The notes beneath the pieces were generated by a model. It was not told where the DNA came from and did not search any database. It saw only the letters and a program-made list of their open reading frames with translations. Positions 17,565 to 26,278 of a DNA stretch of 64,000 nucleotides are shown here, in pieces. Each line of letters opens with the position of its first letter. Positions within the stretch are counted from its first letter, which is position 1. The DNA comes from Rhodospirillaceae bacterium (GTDB lineage: Bacteria; Pseudomonadota; Alphaproteobacteria; Rhodospirillales; Rhodospirillaceae), in the NCBI GenBank assembly GCA_029243545.1, contig JAQWRV010000006.1:62001-126000 (forward strand), given 5' to 3'. Both the position numbers and the translations under genes were made by a program.

Positions 17565-18299
17565 ATGCGACCGTTTGTGCATTGCCTAGACCCGGAAACA
17601 TTACCCTGGGAACCGATTTTTGAGACCGGTGTGAACAGAAGATTTTACAACACCGACCCAGCGAACCAGTCATTCACCTCGATTGCGCTAGTGCCCAAAG
17701 GGTGGGTCGGACCGTCAGGCGCTCACTACCATACCTCTTTTGAAGAAGCCTACATCCTGGAGGGGTCGCTGACCCTTGATGGGACAGAATACTTAAAACC
17801 TGAATCTTATCTCTATCGTCCAGGGATGATCGTCCACGGCTGGACAGAACTGTCTGAGGAGTCGGCCCTCATCATCATTAAGCGAGGAGGCGCCGCTGAT
17901 ATTATTTCGGTCGGTGAAGCCTTGCACGATTACGAATACCCCTTTGAAGAAATCTATGATGGCCGCCAGCATATTCTCCATCTGAAAACAGCAGAGATGG
18001 GGTGGACACCAAAAGGAGACGGCTTAAGCAGTTGTAACGTGAAGGTCCTCAGCGTGGACAAGGACAGCAGTGACAGCACGTATCTGATGTCGCTTCCATC
18101 CGGCTGGCAGGGTGAAATCCAAAGCGCTGACGGCCGTGGTCTGGAGTGTATCATTGTGCAGGGGGCGGCCGAGCTGGCAGACGGCACTCACATGGACCGG
18201 TTGCACTACCTTTACCGGCCTCCCGGAGACCGTACCGCCCCAATTGTCTCTGCGCCTAAGGGGTGTTTGGTGCTGGTCTGGGAAGCGACGCCCCATTGA
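17565..18299 (+). CDS. Double-cupin (DUF4437/ChrR-like) protein
   Basis: 244 residues, preceded by the textbook ribosome-binding site GGAGGTGAT. Two beta-barrel cupin modules are visible: the first with AHYHTSFEEAYILEGSLTLD and a YLYRPGMIVHGW turn, the second with LECIIVQGAAELADG and YLYRPPGDR. The His-x-His and Glu of the first module can bind a metal; the second has lost its histidines. A second double-cupin gene is at 44864-45706. The MFS gene follows after 16 bases, so the two are likely co-transcribed and the cupin may act on the imported compound. Confidence 0.88.
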   Translation: MRPFVHCLDPETLPWEPIFETGVNRRFYNTDPANQSFTSIALVPKGWVGPSGAHYHTSFEEAYILEGSLTLDGTEYLKPESYLYRPGMIVHGWTELSEESALIIIKRGGAADIISVGEALHDYEYPFEEIYDGRQHILHLKTAEMGWTPKGDGLSSCNVKVLSVDKDSSDSTYLMSLPSGWQGEIQSADGRGLECIIVQGAAELADGTHMDRLHYLYRPPGDRTAPIVSAPKGCLVLVWEATPH

Positions 18300-18315
18300 G
18301 CAAAAGACCTTAACC

Positions 18316-19602
18316 GTGGGTACATTCTCATCGACTAATTATCGCCGCCTTGTTCTCGGGCTTCTGCTAATCACCTTTACGCTCAATTATATCGACCGGC
18401 AGATTCTCGCTATACTTCTGCCCGCCATAAAGACCGATATGGATCTGTCGGACACTCAACTCGGTTTCCTGGCAGGCACGGCATTCGCCGTATTCTACGC
18501 GTCCATGGGCATTCCCATGGGCCGGATTTCTGACCGGGTCAATCGGCGCAGCATGATCGCCACAGTGTTGGTTGTCTGGAGCATCATGACGGCACTCTGC
18601 GGTCTCGCGCAAAACTTTGTCCAGTTGATGGCGGCGCGGATCGGTGTGGCGGTTGGCGAGGCCGGATGCGTTCCTGCGTCCCACTCCCTCATTTCTGACT
18701 ACTTTCCGCCAGAACGTCGTGCCATGGCGTTATCAATTTTTTCATCGGGCATTTCGCTCGGCGTATTGTTCGGGTTTCTTGCTGGCGGATGGATCAGCGA
18801 GTTCTTTGACTGGAGGGTTGCGCTTATTGTCGTCGGGTTGCCGGGCGTATTACTCGCCGTTGTCATTCGTTTGACCATCCGAGAGCCAGTGCGCGGCCAT
18901 GGAGAAGGGCTCGCTGATACGGGCACGGTGCCATCCTTCACAGAGGTCGTCTCGCATATGTGGAAGCGGCGGGCCTACCGGCATTTCATTGCCGGTGGCG
19001 GCCTCACCGGTTTCGCCTACTTCAGCATCTTGCAATGGATGCCGTCGTTTCTTGATCGTTCCTATGGCATGGGCCCGGGAGAGATTGGCACTTGGCTCGC
19101 GCCGATCATGGGCTTCGGCGGAGGTGCTGGCGCGTTACTCGGCGGGCGCCTTGTGGATGGGCTCAGTCGCCGGGACGAGCGTTGGTATATGTGGCTTCCT
19201 GCCGGCGCAGCTTTCATCGCGGCCCCATTCACCTTGATGATTTTTCTACTGACTGATCCCACAGCCATGTTGCTGTGCCTCAGCATTCCGGTCTTACTCT
19301 TTGCAGTTCACTTGGGTCCCATGGCGTCGGCGATCCAAGGATTCTCTCCCGTGCGCATGCGCGGTGTTGCGGTGGCTGTATCCTTATTCATAACCAACAT
19401 TTTTTCACTCGGCCTCGGGCCGCAGATCGTTGGCATCGTCAGTGATCTTTTAACGCCGCGCTATGGTGTAGATGCGTTGCGCTATGCCATCCCCAGCGTT
19501 GCCGTTGGCGCGTTGGTCTGGTCTGCCTGGCACTTCTTTTTGGGCGCACGCACATTCTCTAAGGACCTCATCTCACCAATCAAGCATGATCCGGCGGTGT
19601 AG
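18316..19602 (+). CDS. MFS transporter, spinster-type (Spns) family
   Basis: 428 residues with about 12 transmembrane helices. The first helix carries LNYIDRQILAILLPAIK, followed by the A-motif GRISDRVNRRS between helices 2 and 3, both characteristic of the Spns-like MFS branch. The open frame extends further upstream inside the cupin gene, but the family start fits the GTG at 18316 (or a codon close to it), 16 bases after the cupin stop. Two further Spns-type carriers lie at 40086 and 41523. Substrates in bacteria are mostly unknown. Confidence 0.92.
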   Translation: MGTFSSTNYRRLVLGLLLITFTLNYIDRQILAILLPAIKTDMDLSDTQLGFLAGTAFAVFYASMGIPMGRISDRVNRRSMIATVLVVWSIMTALCGLAQNFVQLMAARIGVAVGEAGCVPASHSLISDYFPPERRAMALSIFSSGISLGVLFGFLAGGWISEFFDWRVALIVVGLPGVLLAVVIRLTIREPVRGHGEGLADTGTVPSFTEVVSHMWKRRAYRHFIAGGGLTGFAYFSILQWMPSFLDRSYGMGPGEIGTWLAPIMGFGGGAGALLGGRLVDGLSRRDERWYMWLPAGAAFIAAPFTLMIFLLTDPTAMLLCLSIPVLLFAVHLGPMASAIQGFSPVRMRGVAVAVSLFITNIFSLGLGPQIVGIVSDLLTPRYGVDALRYAIPSVAVGALVWSAWHFFLGARTFSKDLISPIKHDPAV

Positions 19603-20094
19603 CGGCTCGTCCAACGCCGGCTGGCATCGAAGGGCGTCAAAGTGGTTTGCCTAGAGCAAGGTGAATGGCTCGAATACTTGGAGATTCCCAGCATCAACGA
19701 CGACTGTGAGGCCGCGCGCCAGCGACAGTGGAATCCAAACCCTAATATTCGTTGCAATGCTGCGGACTATCCGGTCAACGATGACGACACACTGCTCAAA
19801 CCGCTTATGCTCAACGCGGTTGGCGGCACTTCCATTATGTGATTGTGCCATGCGCCGCGGTTTCATCCGCTTGATTTGAAAATCCGGTTTATGGACGGTG
19901 AAGGCAATGATTGGCCTCTGTCCTATTGGGGCCTCGAACCCTATTACGATCTTAACGATACGATGTCTGGGGTCTCAGGACTCAGTGGCGATTCAGGTAA
20001 TTCACCGCGCAAAGCACGACCGCTCGGTCCGCTACCCATCGCCAAAGGAGCTGTCCGTCTGGTCTCTGCCGTCATGCACACTAGGATTCGATGG
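19603..20094 (+). pseudogene. GMC-family oxidoreductase pseudogene, truncated at both ends
   Basis: Directly after the MFS stop a frame reads VKVVCLEQGEWLEYLEIP, RQRQWNPNPNIRCNAADYPV, PLMLNAVGGTSIM, then a TGA at 19840 where relatives have Trp, and continues in the same frame HAPRFHPLDLKIRFMDGEGN, DWPLSYWGLEPYYDLNDTMS. These are the substrate-side segments of GMC (glucose-methanol-choline) flavin oxidoreductases. The N-terminal FAD-binding GxGxxG and everything after about residue 160 are missing. Homology ends near 20090 where a convergent NosR-like fragment begins. Confidence 0.87.
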
Positions 20095-20437
20095 GGCCGC
20101 CGTATGCGCGTTCTTCGGGCTCCACGTCGGTGGCGAGAAAGAAAAAACCCACCAGGGTGGGTGCACCACTATTCGAGTCCGTCGTGTAGGCTTTATGGCT
20201 CGGATACAGGCCGCTCTTGGCTGAGAACATGCCCGTATCTGGAAAGGCCTCGTTGAGAAGGTCTTCTATGTCCACTGCAACAGGGATGATCGGCTTAGGC
20301 TTATTGATGAGCCCATAGAGCTCAATGCCGCCCAAGGTGGCAATGGCAAACGCAATCAAGGCCGTTGCACCGCACAAATTTCCCCTGGTGGACGACCCAC
20401 CCAGAACTGTATCAGTCTTTAATGAACTTTGCCGCAC
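20081..20437 (-). pseudogene. N-terminal fragment of a NosR/NirI-like FMN-binding protein
   Basis: The frame opens with a membrane helix (ATALIAFAIATLGGIELYGL) and continues with FMN-binding-domain-like segments (LLNEAFPDTGMFSAKSG, TLVGFFFLATDVEPEERAYG, then GPIES and a stop). In NosR/NirI-type proteins this reads on as GPIKxLVG. Only about 115 of several hundred residues remain, and the C-terminal break is at the same place where the opposite-strand GMC pseudogene breaks. The start codon is unclear. Confidence 0.5.
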
Positions 20438-20502
20438 CCATCGTATATTTGATCTCAGGTTTGCCGCATATTCGACCGGTCGATTTCAGGAGCTGCATCA
20501 CG

Positions 20503-21354
20503 ATGAGAATTATAGCACATGTTGCCCTACGTATTTCTGCAGCACTCATATTGCTCCTGTGTTCTGGCGCAGGCGCTAAAGAAAACGTGCTCATCATCGG
20601 CGGCGCCGGGAACACCGGCTCGATCATTTCCAAGATGCTGATCGCCCGGGGCGATGACGTCACTGCCTTTGTCCGGCCGACCACCGACCGCTTCCGGCTC
20701 GAAGGGGTGCCGGTGAACTACGTGGTCGGCGACGCCATGAAGGCCGATGAAGTTGCGGCGGCGCTTGAAGGCAAATCGTATACGGTCATCCTCGATAACG
20801 TGCAACTGCTCGAGATCAATGAGCAGCAGAGTTACACCAGTATGTACGCTAACTTTGTCCCCTGGGCTAAGCGCATGGATGTCAAACAGTTCATCGTTCT
20901 GGGTGGGGCCTGTAGCGAGCGCCCGCGCGAAGACTGTCCTTTGAGTCCGCCCCTGTACAAAGTGGCGGCCGACCAAACCATCGCCGAGTACATCCTCCGT
21001 GGCGCTGGCGTGCCCTACACCGTTTTCCGCCTCGGCGCGCTGTTTCCGGGCGGGCCCGATCATCCCGACGCAGGCATCCGCACCGGCACGTCTTTTTTGT
21101 CTGCCAATCTCAGCCTATTCGGCGCCATCTGGCGTGGCGATTTCTACGATCATATTTTTGGCTGTATCGGCACGCAACGCTGCATCAATGAAATTTTTAC
21201 CCTGGATGACCCCTCCATGAAGCCGAAGCTCGATAACTGGCTGTGCAAGCGCCGCTATGAAACTGATACCATCAATTATTTTGATCCGCGCTGTGGCGAA
21301 GAGCCGCCCCTTGTTTTGCCCCATGCGGTGACTGCACCAGAGCAAAATCCATGA
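20503..21354 (+). CDS. Exported NAD(P)-binding Rossmann (NmrA/atypical SDR) protein
   Basis: 283 residues from the ATG at 20503, with CAGGAG about ten bases upstream; the longer upstream frame overlaps a pseudogene and is rejected. A Sec signal peptide (LRISAALILLLCSGAGA, cut before KENV) is followed directly by the dinucleotide-binding motif IIGGAGNTGSI and an NmrA/atypical-SDR layout (GDAMKADEVAAALEGKSYTV, FIVLGGACSERP, VPYTVFRLGALFPGG). Four or more Cys in the C-terminal half could form disulfides in the periplasm. An exported Rossmann enzyme is unusual because NAD(P)H is cytosolic. Its stop overlaps the start of the next gene by four bases (ATGA). Confidence 0.88.
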   Translation: MRIIAHVALRISAALILLLCSGAGAKENVLIIGGAGNTGSIISKMLIARGDDVTAFVRPTTDRFRLEGVPVNYVVGDAMKADEVAAALEGKSYTVILDNVQLLEINEQQSYTSMYANFVPWAKRMDVKQFIVLGGACSERPREDCPLSPPLYKVAADQTIAEYILRGAGVPYTVFRLGALFPGGPDHPDAGIRTGTSFLSANLSLFGAIWRGDFYDHIFGCIGTQRCINEIFTLDDPSMKPKLDNWLCKRRYETDTINYFDPRCGEEPPLVLPHAVTAPEQNP

Positions 21355-22286
21355 CTGATCTCACACGCCGCACCGTTCTTGCCGCTGCTCCCGCTGCTGT
21401 TACAGCAGGTGCTGGCGTCAGCATAGAGGTCGCTACTGCTTCACCGCTGCAACTTTTAGAATTCCCGACACCGGAATCTCACGTCTGCGCTTTTATCAAG
21501 ATTCTCGCTAGTCTTGAGGACGCGACCGTCTTCCATATGTACAAAGGCACCATGGAGGCTCTGCTGCCCGGCCGGGCGCCGGTCAAACTGGTTGACAGCA
21601 CCACCGTCATCCGGCGTCAGGTCGAGGTGGAGCCCGACGGCCATCACATCAGCATTTGGGAAGCCACGGTCTACCATCGCCCCGGCCATATTGAACCACT
21701 TGAGTCTTTTGAGAACCCACTCAACGGACGCATGGTGCGGCCGTTTCATCAGCGTGAAGGCCGTGGTCATTCGCTATGGAACAATGAAGGGTCAAAGTTC
21801 CGGCGCGCCGACGGCACCTGGGTCTCGTCCAACCACACCGGCAAGCCCTACGCACTGGAGTGGACACAAGCGGGAGAGCGCATCTGGACATCGCGCTACA
21901 ACGCCGGCGTCTACGTCAAGCATCCATTGGATCCCGAAAACTGGCCGCTCGAATTCGCCGGGCCTGATTTGCTGTATTCTGAAAAAACCACGAGTAATGG
22001 CTTGGTACGCGAGCTCGCCGATCCGTCCATCGTTAACGCCTCGGCCACCTATTCGCTCAATCAAACCATGCTCTGGTGGCCCTGGCTGCTGATGGGGCAG
22101 ACGCCCGGCTTTCTCGTGTGGAATACCAATGGAGTTAAACTCTCCAGTGCCGATGCCCTCGCCGTTGCAGACCGCAAGTTGATCGAAAAAATTCACCCCA
22201 CCATCTTTGACTCTGGCGCGCCATGGGAGGGGCATGTGAACCTTTGGACCGACTATCCCAAAATGCGCGAGCCGGTGCCCGCCTGA
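21351..22286 (+). CDS. Tat-exported DUF1838 family protein (copy D)
   Basis: 311 residues translationally coupled to the exported Rossmann protein by an ATGA overlap. The leader LTRRTVLAAAPAAVTAGAG is a Tat signal. It is the most diverged DUF1838 copy: FENPLNGRMVRPFH replaces the NPxTGE block, and the signature is WWPWLLMGQTPGFLVW. Coupling to a predicted dehydrogenase and to the downstream amine oxidase is the best contextual hint that DUF1838 proteins take part in periplasmic redox chemistry; that is inference. Confidence 0.9.
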   Translation: MTDLTRRTVLAAAPAAVTAGAGVSIEVATASPLQLLEFPTPESHVCAFIKILASLEDATVFHMYKGTMEALLPGRAPVKLVDSTTVIRRQVEVEPDGHHISIWEATVYHRPGHIEPLESFENPLNGRMVRPFHQREGRGHSLWNNEGSKFRRADGTWVSSNHTGKPYALEWTQAGERIWTSRYNAGVYVKHPLDPENWPLEFAGPDLLYSEKTTSNGLVRELADPSIVNASATYSLNQTMLWWPWLLMGQTPGFLVWNTNGVKLSSADALAVADRKLIEKIHPTIFDSGAPWEGHVNLWTDYPKMREPVPA

Positions 22287-22368
22287 GGAAAACGAGGGTG
22301 GAAAGAACGAGTGTGACGGGAGTCCTGAACACTTTGATACGTCCTGAAGACAAATAGAGGAAGGTTAC

Positions 22369-23823
22369 ATGTCTCACGTTGCTATGAATCGCCGTTCGCT
22401 CTTGCAGAGCGCAGGCGCCGCGTCCGTTGCCACTTTTGTGCCCTCCGGAGCGCCCGCCCAAAAGAGAGCCCAAAACAAAGCCCAGGTCGTCGTCATCGGC
22501 GCCGGAATTTCAGGCCTGGAAACAGCGTTGATTTTGCAAGAGCAGGGCGTGGATGTTCAGGTCATCGAAGGGCGCGATCGCGCGGGTGGCCGCATACTGT
22601 CTTTGAGTGACATTCCGGGTGCTCCCGAAGCCGGGGCCAATACCTTTGGCGGCGGATATGCCCGTGTGCTTGATGCAGCAAACCGCTACGGCGCAGCCTA
22701 CAAGCCCAACAGACAATCCTACCTGCGCGGTTTGGAAATCGTTGTCGACGATAAAATCGTGACCATGGACAAGTGGCCCGACCATCCAAAAAACCCACTT
22801 CCGAAAGAGCATCGCGACGATACGCCGTGGGGTTACTACGCCCGCTTTATGCGAGATAACATGCCGTTGACACAGCCTGGCGATTGGCTCGATCCAAAAT
22901 TCGCCGCGTTTGATGTGTCTTTTGACGATTGGATGCTGAGCAAGGGCGCGACCGAAGAAGTCGTCGACATGTGCTGTAATCACAAATGGGAATACAACAA
23001 TTCCACCCATGATGTTTCTGCGCTGGTGGTGATGTTCGAATATCTTTGGGGGCGGTCGGTGTTTGCTCCCAACGGCGTGCGTAGTTCGTTTATTTTCGAG
23101 GGCGGCAATCAACGCCTGCCCGAGGCGATGGCTGGAAAACTTAAGCGTGATGTTCATTACGGAACAGAGGCCGTGGCCATTCGATCCGATGACGACGGCG
23201 CGGAAGTGCACTGTGCAGATGGCACCGTCTACCGAGCCGCGCGCGTGGTCAGTTCTATTCCTTTTCCCGTGCTGCGGCGGTTGAAGGTCGAGCCTTACTT
23301 CACGGGTGTACAACGTAAAGCCATATGGAGCATACCGCGCCAAATGGTGACGCAAGTGCATCTGGTTGCCACGTCACCGTTCTGGGACGACGATGGCTTC
23401 AAGCCCGGCATGCATATTGCCGATGCACCGGTGGGATACGTTATGCCCACCTTCGGTGGTGATGATCCCAACGAGCTGACCAGCATGATGGCGCTGATGC
23501 TCGGCAACAAGGCCGAACGCGCCGACCAAATGGACGAGGACAGCGTCAAAAAGATGGTCATCCATACCATCGAGAAAATCAGACCGGCGGCCAAAGGCAA
23601 ACTGGAAGCGGCGGGCTACAAGTCTTGGTTCCGTGATCCGTTTGCCTCGGGCGATTGGACCAACTTTGGCCCCGGTCAGGTGACGCAATTTGCCGGCAAG
23701 ATGAACGCCCCCCACGGGCGCATTCATATTTGCGGCGACGCCACAGGGCTGTCCGCCCGCGGCATGGAGGCGGCGCTTGAGTCCGCCGAACGTGTCGCTG
23801 TTGAGATTCTCGACGTTATTTGA
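22369..23823 (+). CDS. Tat-exported FAD-dependent amine oxidase (flavin monoamine oxidase family)
   Basis: 484 residues. The Tat leader (NRRSLLQSAGAASVATF) precedes the FAD dinucleotide-binding motif VVVIGAGISGLETALIL, VIEGRDRAGGRIL (the GG-motif that follows it), and the C-terminal IHICGDATGLSARGMEAALE that closes over the isoalloxazine ring. The family oxidises amines, amino acids or carotenoid-like compounds. Tat export is consistent with folding around FAD before translocation. It lies 82 bases after DUF1838 copy D and probably shares its operon. Confidence 0.94.
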   Translation: MSHVAMNRRSLLQSAGAASVATFVPSGAPAQKRAQNKAQVVVIGAGISGLETALILQEQGVDVQVIEGRDRAGGRILSLSDIPGAPEAGANTFGGGYARVLDAANRYGAAYKPNRQSYLRGLEIVVDDKIVTMDKWPDHPKNPLPKEHRDDTPWGYYARFMRDNMPLTQPGDWLDPKFAAFDVSFDDWMLSKGATEEVVDMCCNHKWEYNNSTHDVSALVVMFEYLWGRSVFAPNGVRSSFIFEGGNQRLPEAMAGKLKRDVHYGTEAVAIRSDDDGAEVHCADGTVYRAARVVSSIPFPVLRRLKVEPYFTGVQRKAIWSIPRQMVTQVHLVATSPFWDDDGFKPGMHIADAPVGYVMPTFGGDDPNELTSMMALMLGNKAERADQMDEDSVKKMVIHTIEKIRPAAKGKLEAAGYKSWFRDPFASGDWTNFGPGQVTQFAGKMNAPHGRIHICGDATGLSARGMEAALESAERVAVEILDVI

Positions 23824-24115
23824 AGGAAGCCGCTGATGGCCGATGTGATCTGTTTACCATGTGCAAACTAAGTTGGCTTCCACCGAACACTGTATCTAAT
23901 TGTAATCCGGCCGGACAAGCTATGGGTGATTCTGGGTGTAATTCAGGCCTTTATATGAGTTGAACAAGTCCTCAGTGCGGGGGTAACATGGGTGCCAATC
24001 AAGCCCGAGCTATGTACGGTTATATCACCGCGGGCCGCTCACCACTGCTCGCCGCCTTTTACCACTGAGAATATTGTATCAACGTTCCCACTGACCGCAA
24101 AAAGGGAGGCTCGTT

Positions 24116-25321
24116 ATGCCCACTTTAAATCGTCGTAAACTGCTCGGCGCTACCGCGGCAGCAGGTTCAATGTTCCTATCCAGTATGAAAGCCCACGCCA
24201 AATTTTCCGGCGATGTTCAACTGCGCGGCCAGATCGGCCGTCTCGAGCGCCTACCGACCCGCGACCTGGAAAGTATGGAAGACTTCCGGACCTCGTTGCG
24301 CGGTTTTCTCAACACCGATTTCCAGCGGGCCGCAACTCGCCGTGCCCAGCAAATTTTCAGGGAAGCCGGTCTTAATCCTCGCGATGAAGTGTCCATGGAA
24401 GACGCGATTTCCATGCTGGAATCCGACCCCATCATCATGAACCAAACGCAAGCCTGGATTACAAACCAACTGGCCATGTGGCGCGATTTACAAGATGCGT
24501 TCCACGGTGATGCCGACCGTTACCTGTCTGAGATGGTCGCGGCGGACAACGCCGGCCCGGGTTCGCTTGAGCTAAATCCAGGAATGCATATTCCGGAATA
24601 TACCGCATGGGAGATTCACAATCAGCCCGGCGGGTATGTGGGCGATCCCTTTGCCGGTCATATGTATCACTACGGCACCAACAACCTTTACATTCATAGC
24701 AACGATCAGGATGCGCGGCATGGCGACATTGCAGCCGCCGCACCCGTTCCCGATGACGGCCGGGTCATGCGCTGTCTTGACCTCGGTTGTAGCGTTGGTC
24801 AAACCGCCGTGGGGCTCAAGGAACGGTTCCCTAACGCAGACGTGTGGGGGGTCGACGTTGGTGCCCCCATGGTGCGTTATGCCCATATGCGGGCTGCGGA
24901 CCTGGGCGTTGACGTCAATTTTGCTCAACGGCTGGCTGAGGACACCAAGTTCCCGGACGATCACTTCGACATCATCATCGCCCAAATTCTGTTCCACGAA
25001 GTTTCCATCGACGCGGCCAATGAAATCATCCGCGAAGCCCTACGCGTCCTGCGGCCGGGCGGAAAGTTTCTCGCGCTCGACGGCGCCTTCCTCGTGCAGC
25101 AACCGCGCAAAACAGCCTACAGCCGTTGGCGCACCTGGTGGACCGACCAGTGGAACACGGAAGTGCATTACATCCCCTATACCGAATATGACTACCCCAA
25201 AGCGTTCAGAGCTGTGGGGTTCACTGTCGGCTCGACCAACGGGCCACAGTACTCAGGAGGCACATCCCACATCGGGTATGCAACCGGCCAGGAATATATC
25301 GTTGGTATCAAGCCAGCCTAG
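24116..25321 (+). CDS. Tat-signal class I SAM-dependent methyltransferase (family M1, copy 2)
   Basis: 401 residues, preceded by AGGGAGG. The leader LNRRKLLGATAAAGSMFLSS ending KAHAK is a Tat signal. Homology to copy 1 (6603-7811) runs the full length: MHIPEYTAWEIHNQPGGYVG, motif I LDLGCSVGQT, VDVGAPMVRYAHM, FAQRLAEDTKFPDDHFDII and LRVLRPGGKF. Both copies keep an intact SAM-binding core. 292 bases of intergenic DNA upstream hold nothing but a doubtful 26-codon frame at 23988. A terminator follows. Confidence 0.93.
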   Translation: MPTLNRRKLLGATAAAGSMFLSSMKAHAKFSGDVQLRGQIGRLERLPTRDLESMEDFRTSLRGFLNTDFQRAATRRAQQIFREAGLNPRDEVSMEDAISMLESDPIIMNQTQAWITNQLAMWRDLQDAFHGDADRYLSEMVAADNAGPGSLELNPGMHIPEYTAWEIHNQPGGYVGDPFAGHMYHYGTNNLYIHSNDQDARHGDIAAAAPVPDDGRVMRCLDLGCSVGQTAVGLKERFPNADVWGVDVGAPMVRYAHMRAADLGVDVNFAQRLAEDTKFPDDHFDIIIAQILFHEVSIDAANEIIREALRVLRPGGKFLALDGAFLVQQPRKTAYSRWRTWWTDQWNTEVHYIPYTEYDYPKAFRAVGFTVGSTNGPQYSGGTSHIGYATGQEYIVGIKPA

Positions 25322-25348
25322 CGTATGCCCACCCGTTTCGAGGAAACG

Positions 25349-25385
25349 CCCGCTCTCGGAAACTGGCGCGGGGGTTTTCTTTTGG
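25349..25385 (+). terminator. Rho-independent terminator after the Tat methyltransferase
   Basis: CCCGC (25349-25353) pairs with GCGGG (25368-25372), within a somewhat longer imperfect stem, followed by TTTTCTTTT. Confidence 0.72.
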
Positions 25386-25511
25386 GTTATTAGTGATTGC
25401 ACCGGGTTCGCGCGTGTCGTTTTGAGCACATTATCCAAGGTGATAAACACTCCTGAGTGAGAGCCCGGTCAGTTACTGCGTATTACGGGCCGCTTATCAA
25501 AGGTATCGTTC

Positions 25512-26191
25512 ATGCCGGCTGGAATCCTGCCGGTCCGTTTTTCTGGTGCAGTTCCAACCCTCAATGGCCGGGGTTTCATGTTGGAGGCGCTGGATACCTT
25601 CGCCGAGGATTTGTCACCTTTGCCGCTCAAGACGACGGAGAGGTGCTCGACATTGGTTGTGCCTTTGGTGTCTCCAGCCTCGCGGCCCTCAACGCCGGGG
25701 AGCGTGTTTGCGCCTGTGACATGGAGCCGCGTCACCTTGATGCACTGTTGGAACACGCGCCTGCATACTTGAGGTCAAAGCTGCGGGCGGTCACCTGGGT
25801 TCTCCCCCAGGTGCAATTCGCACCCCATTCGTTTCAGGCCATCCTGGCGTCGCGGGTGATCCATTTTCTAATGGGGTCAGATATCCGCACCTCCTTAACC
25901 GCCATGTTCGAGTGGTTCACGCCGGCCGGCCGCTTGTATCTCGTTGCGGACACACCCTACATGCCGGGGTGGAATGACATTGTTCCGTCCTACGAGGCCG
26001 CCAAAGCGGCGGGTGAACCATGGCCTGGCCTTATTCCAGATTTCGCGCGCTATGCCACGTCCAACGCCGCGGCTTCTGGAGCACCCGAAAACCCGCCGAG
26101 AAAAGAGTTGAAGTGGAGCCGGACAAATGATTGCTCGCTAAATAGGCATTCAACAATCCAGAGGCTGGATTCTCCAAGGCAATGGGCCTAG
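25512..26191 (+). pseudogene. Frameshifted class I methyltransferase (family M2), paralogue of 46287-47060
   Basis: The intact paralogue at 46287 begins IPTLNNKGFMTTSLD and continues to LDLGCAYGIATLAALENG. Here VPTLNGRGFMLEALDTF is in one frame and LDIGCAFGVSSLAALNAGER is in another, with the switch near 25590-25605. Downstream segments then align in a single frame (ACDMEPRHLDALL, SRVIHFLMGSDI, LVADTPYMPGW, GEPWPGLIPD). The C terminus after LIPDFARY also diverges, so a second lesion is likely. The gene has probably been inactivated. Confidence 0.72.
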
Positions 26192-26278
26192 ACATAGTCA
26201 TACTTTTTAAACGTTAGACCAGGGCCGTGCCGGCGCCCGCATCACGCATACCGCAGGGCCTTCTTCAGGGGACACTCT

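Noticed and set aside
18112-18315. Extended N terminus of the MFS transporter
   Set aside because: This part lies within the cupin gene in another frame; family alignment starts near 18316.
4221-19842. TGA read as tryptophan (recoded genetic code)
   Set aside because: Both lesions coincide with Trp positions, but TGA is a normal stop in intact genes here (for example 18297, 22284, 23821), and TAG/TAA stops interrupt other pseudogenes.
20365-20502. Extended N terminus of the exported Rossmann protein
   Set aside because: It covers the NosR-like fragment in antisense and hides a clear signal peptide and ribosome-binding site at 20503.
23988-24068. 26-codon frame with a weak ribosome-binding site before the Tat methyltransferase
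   Set aside because: Too short, no conserved feature, and it ends 47 bases before the gene.
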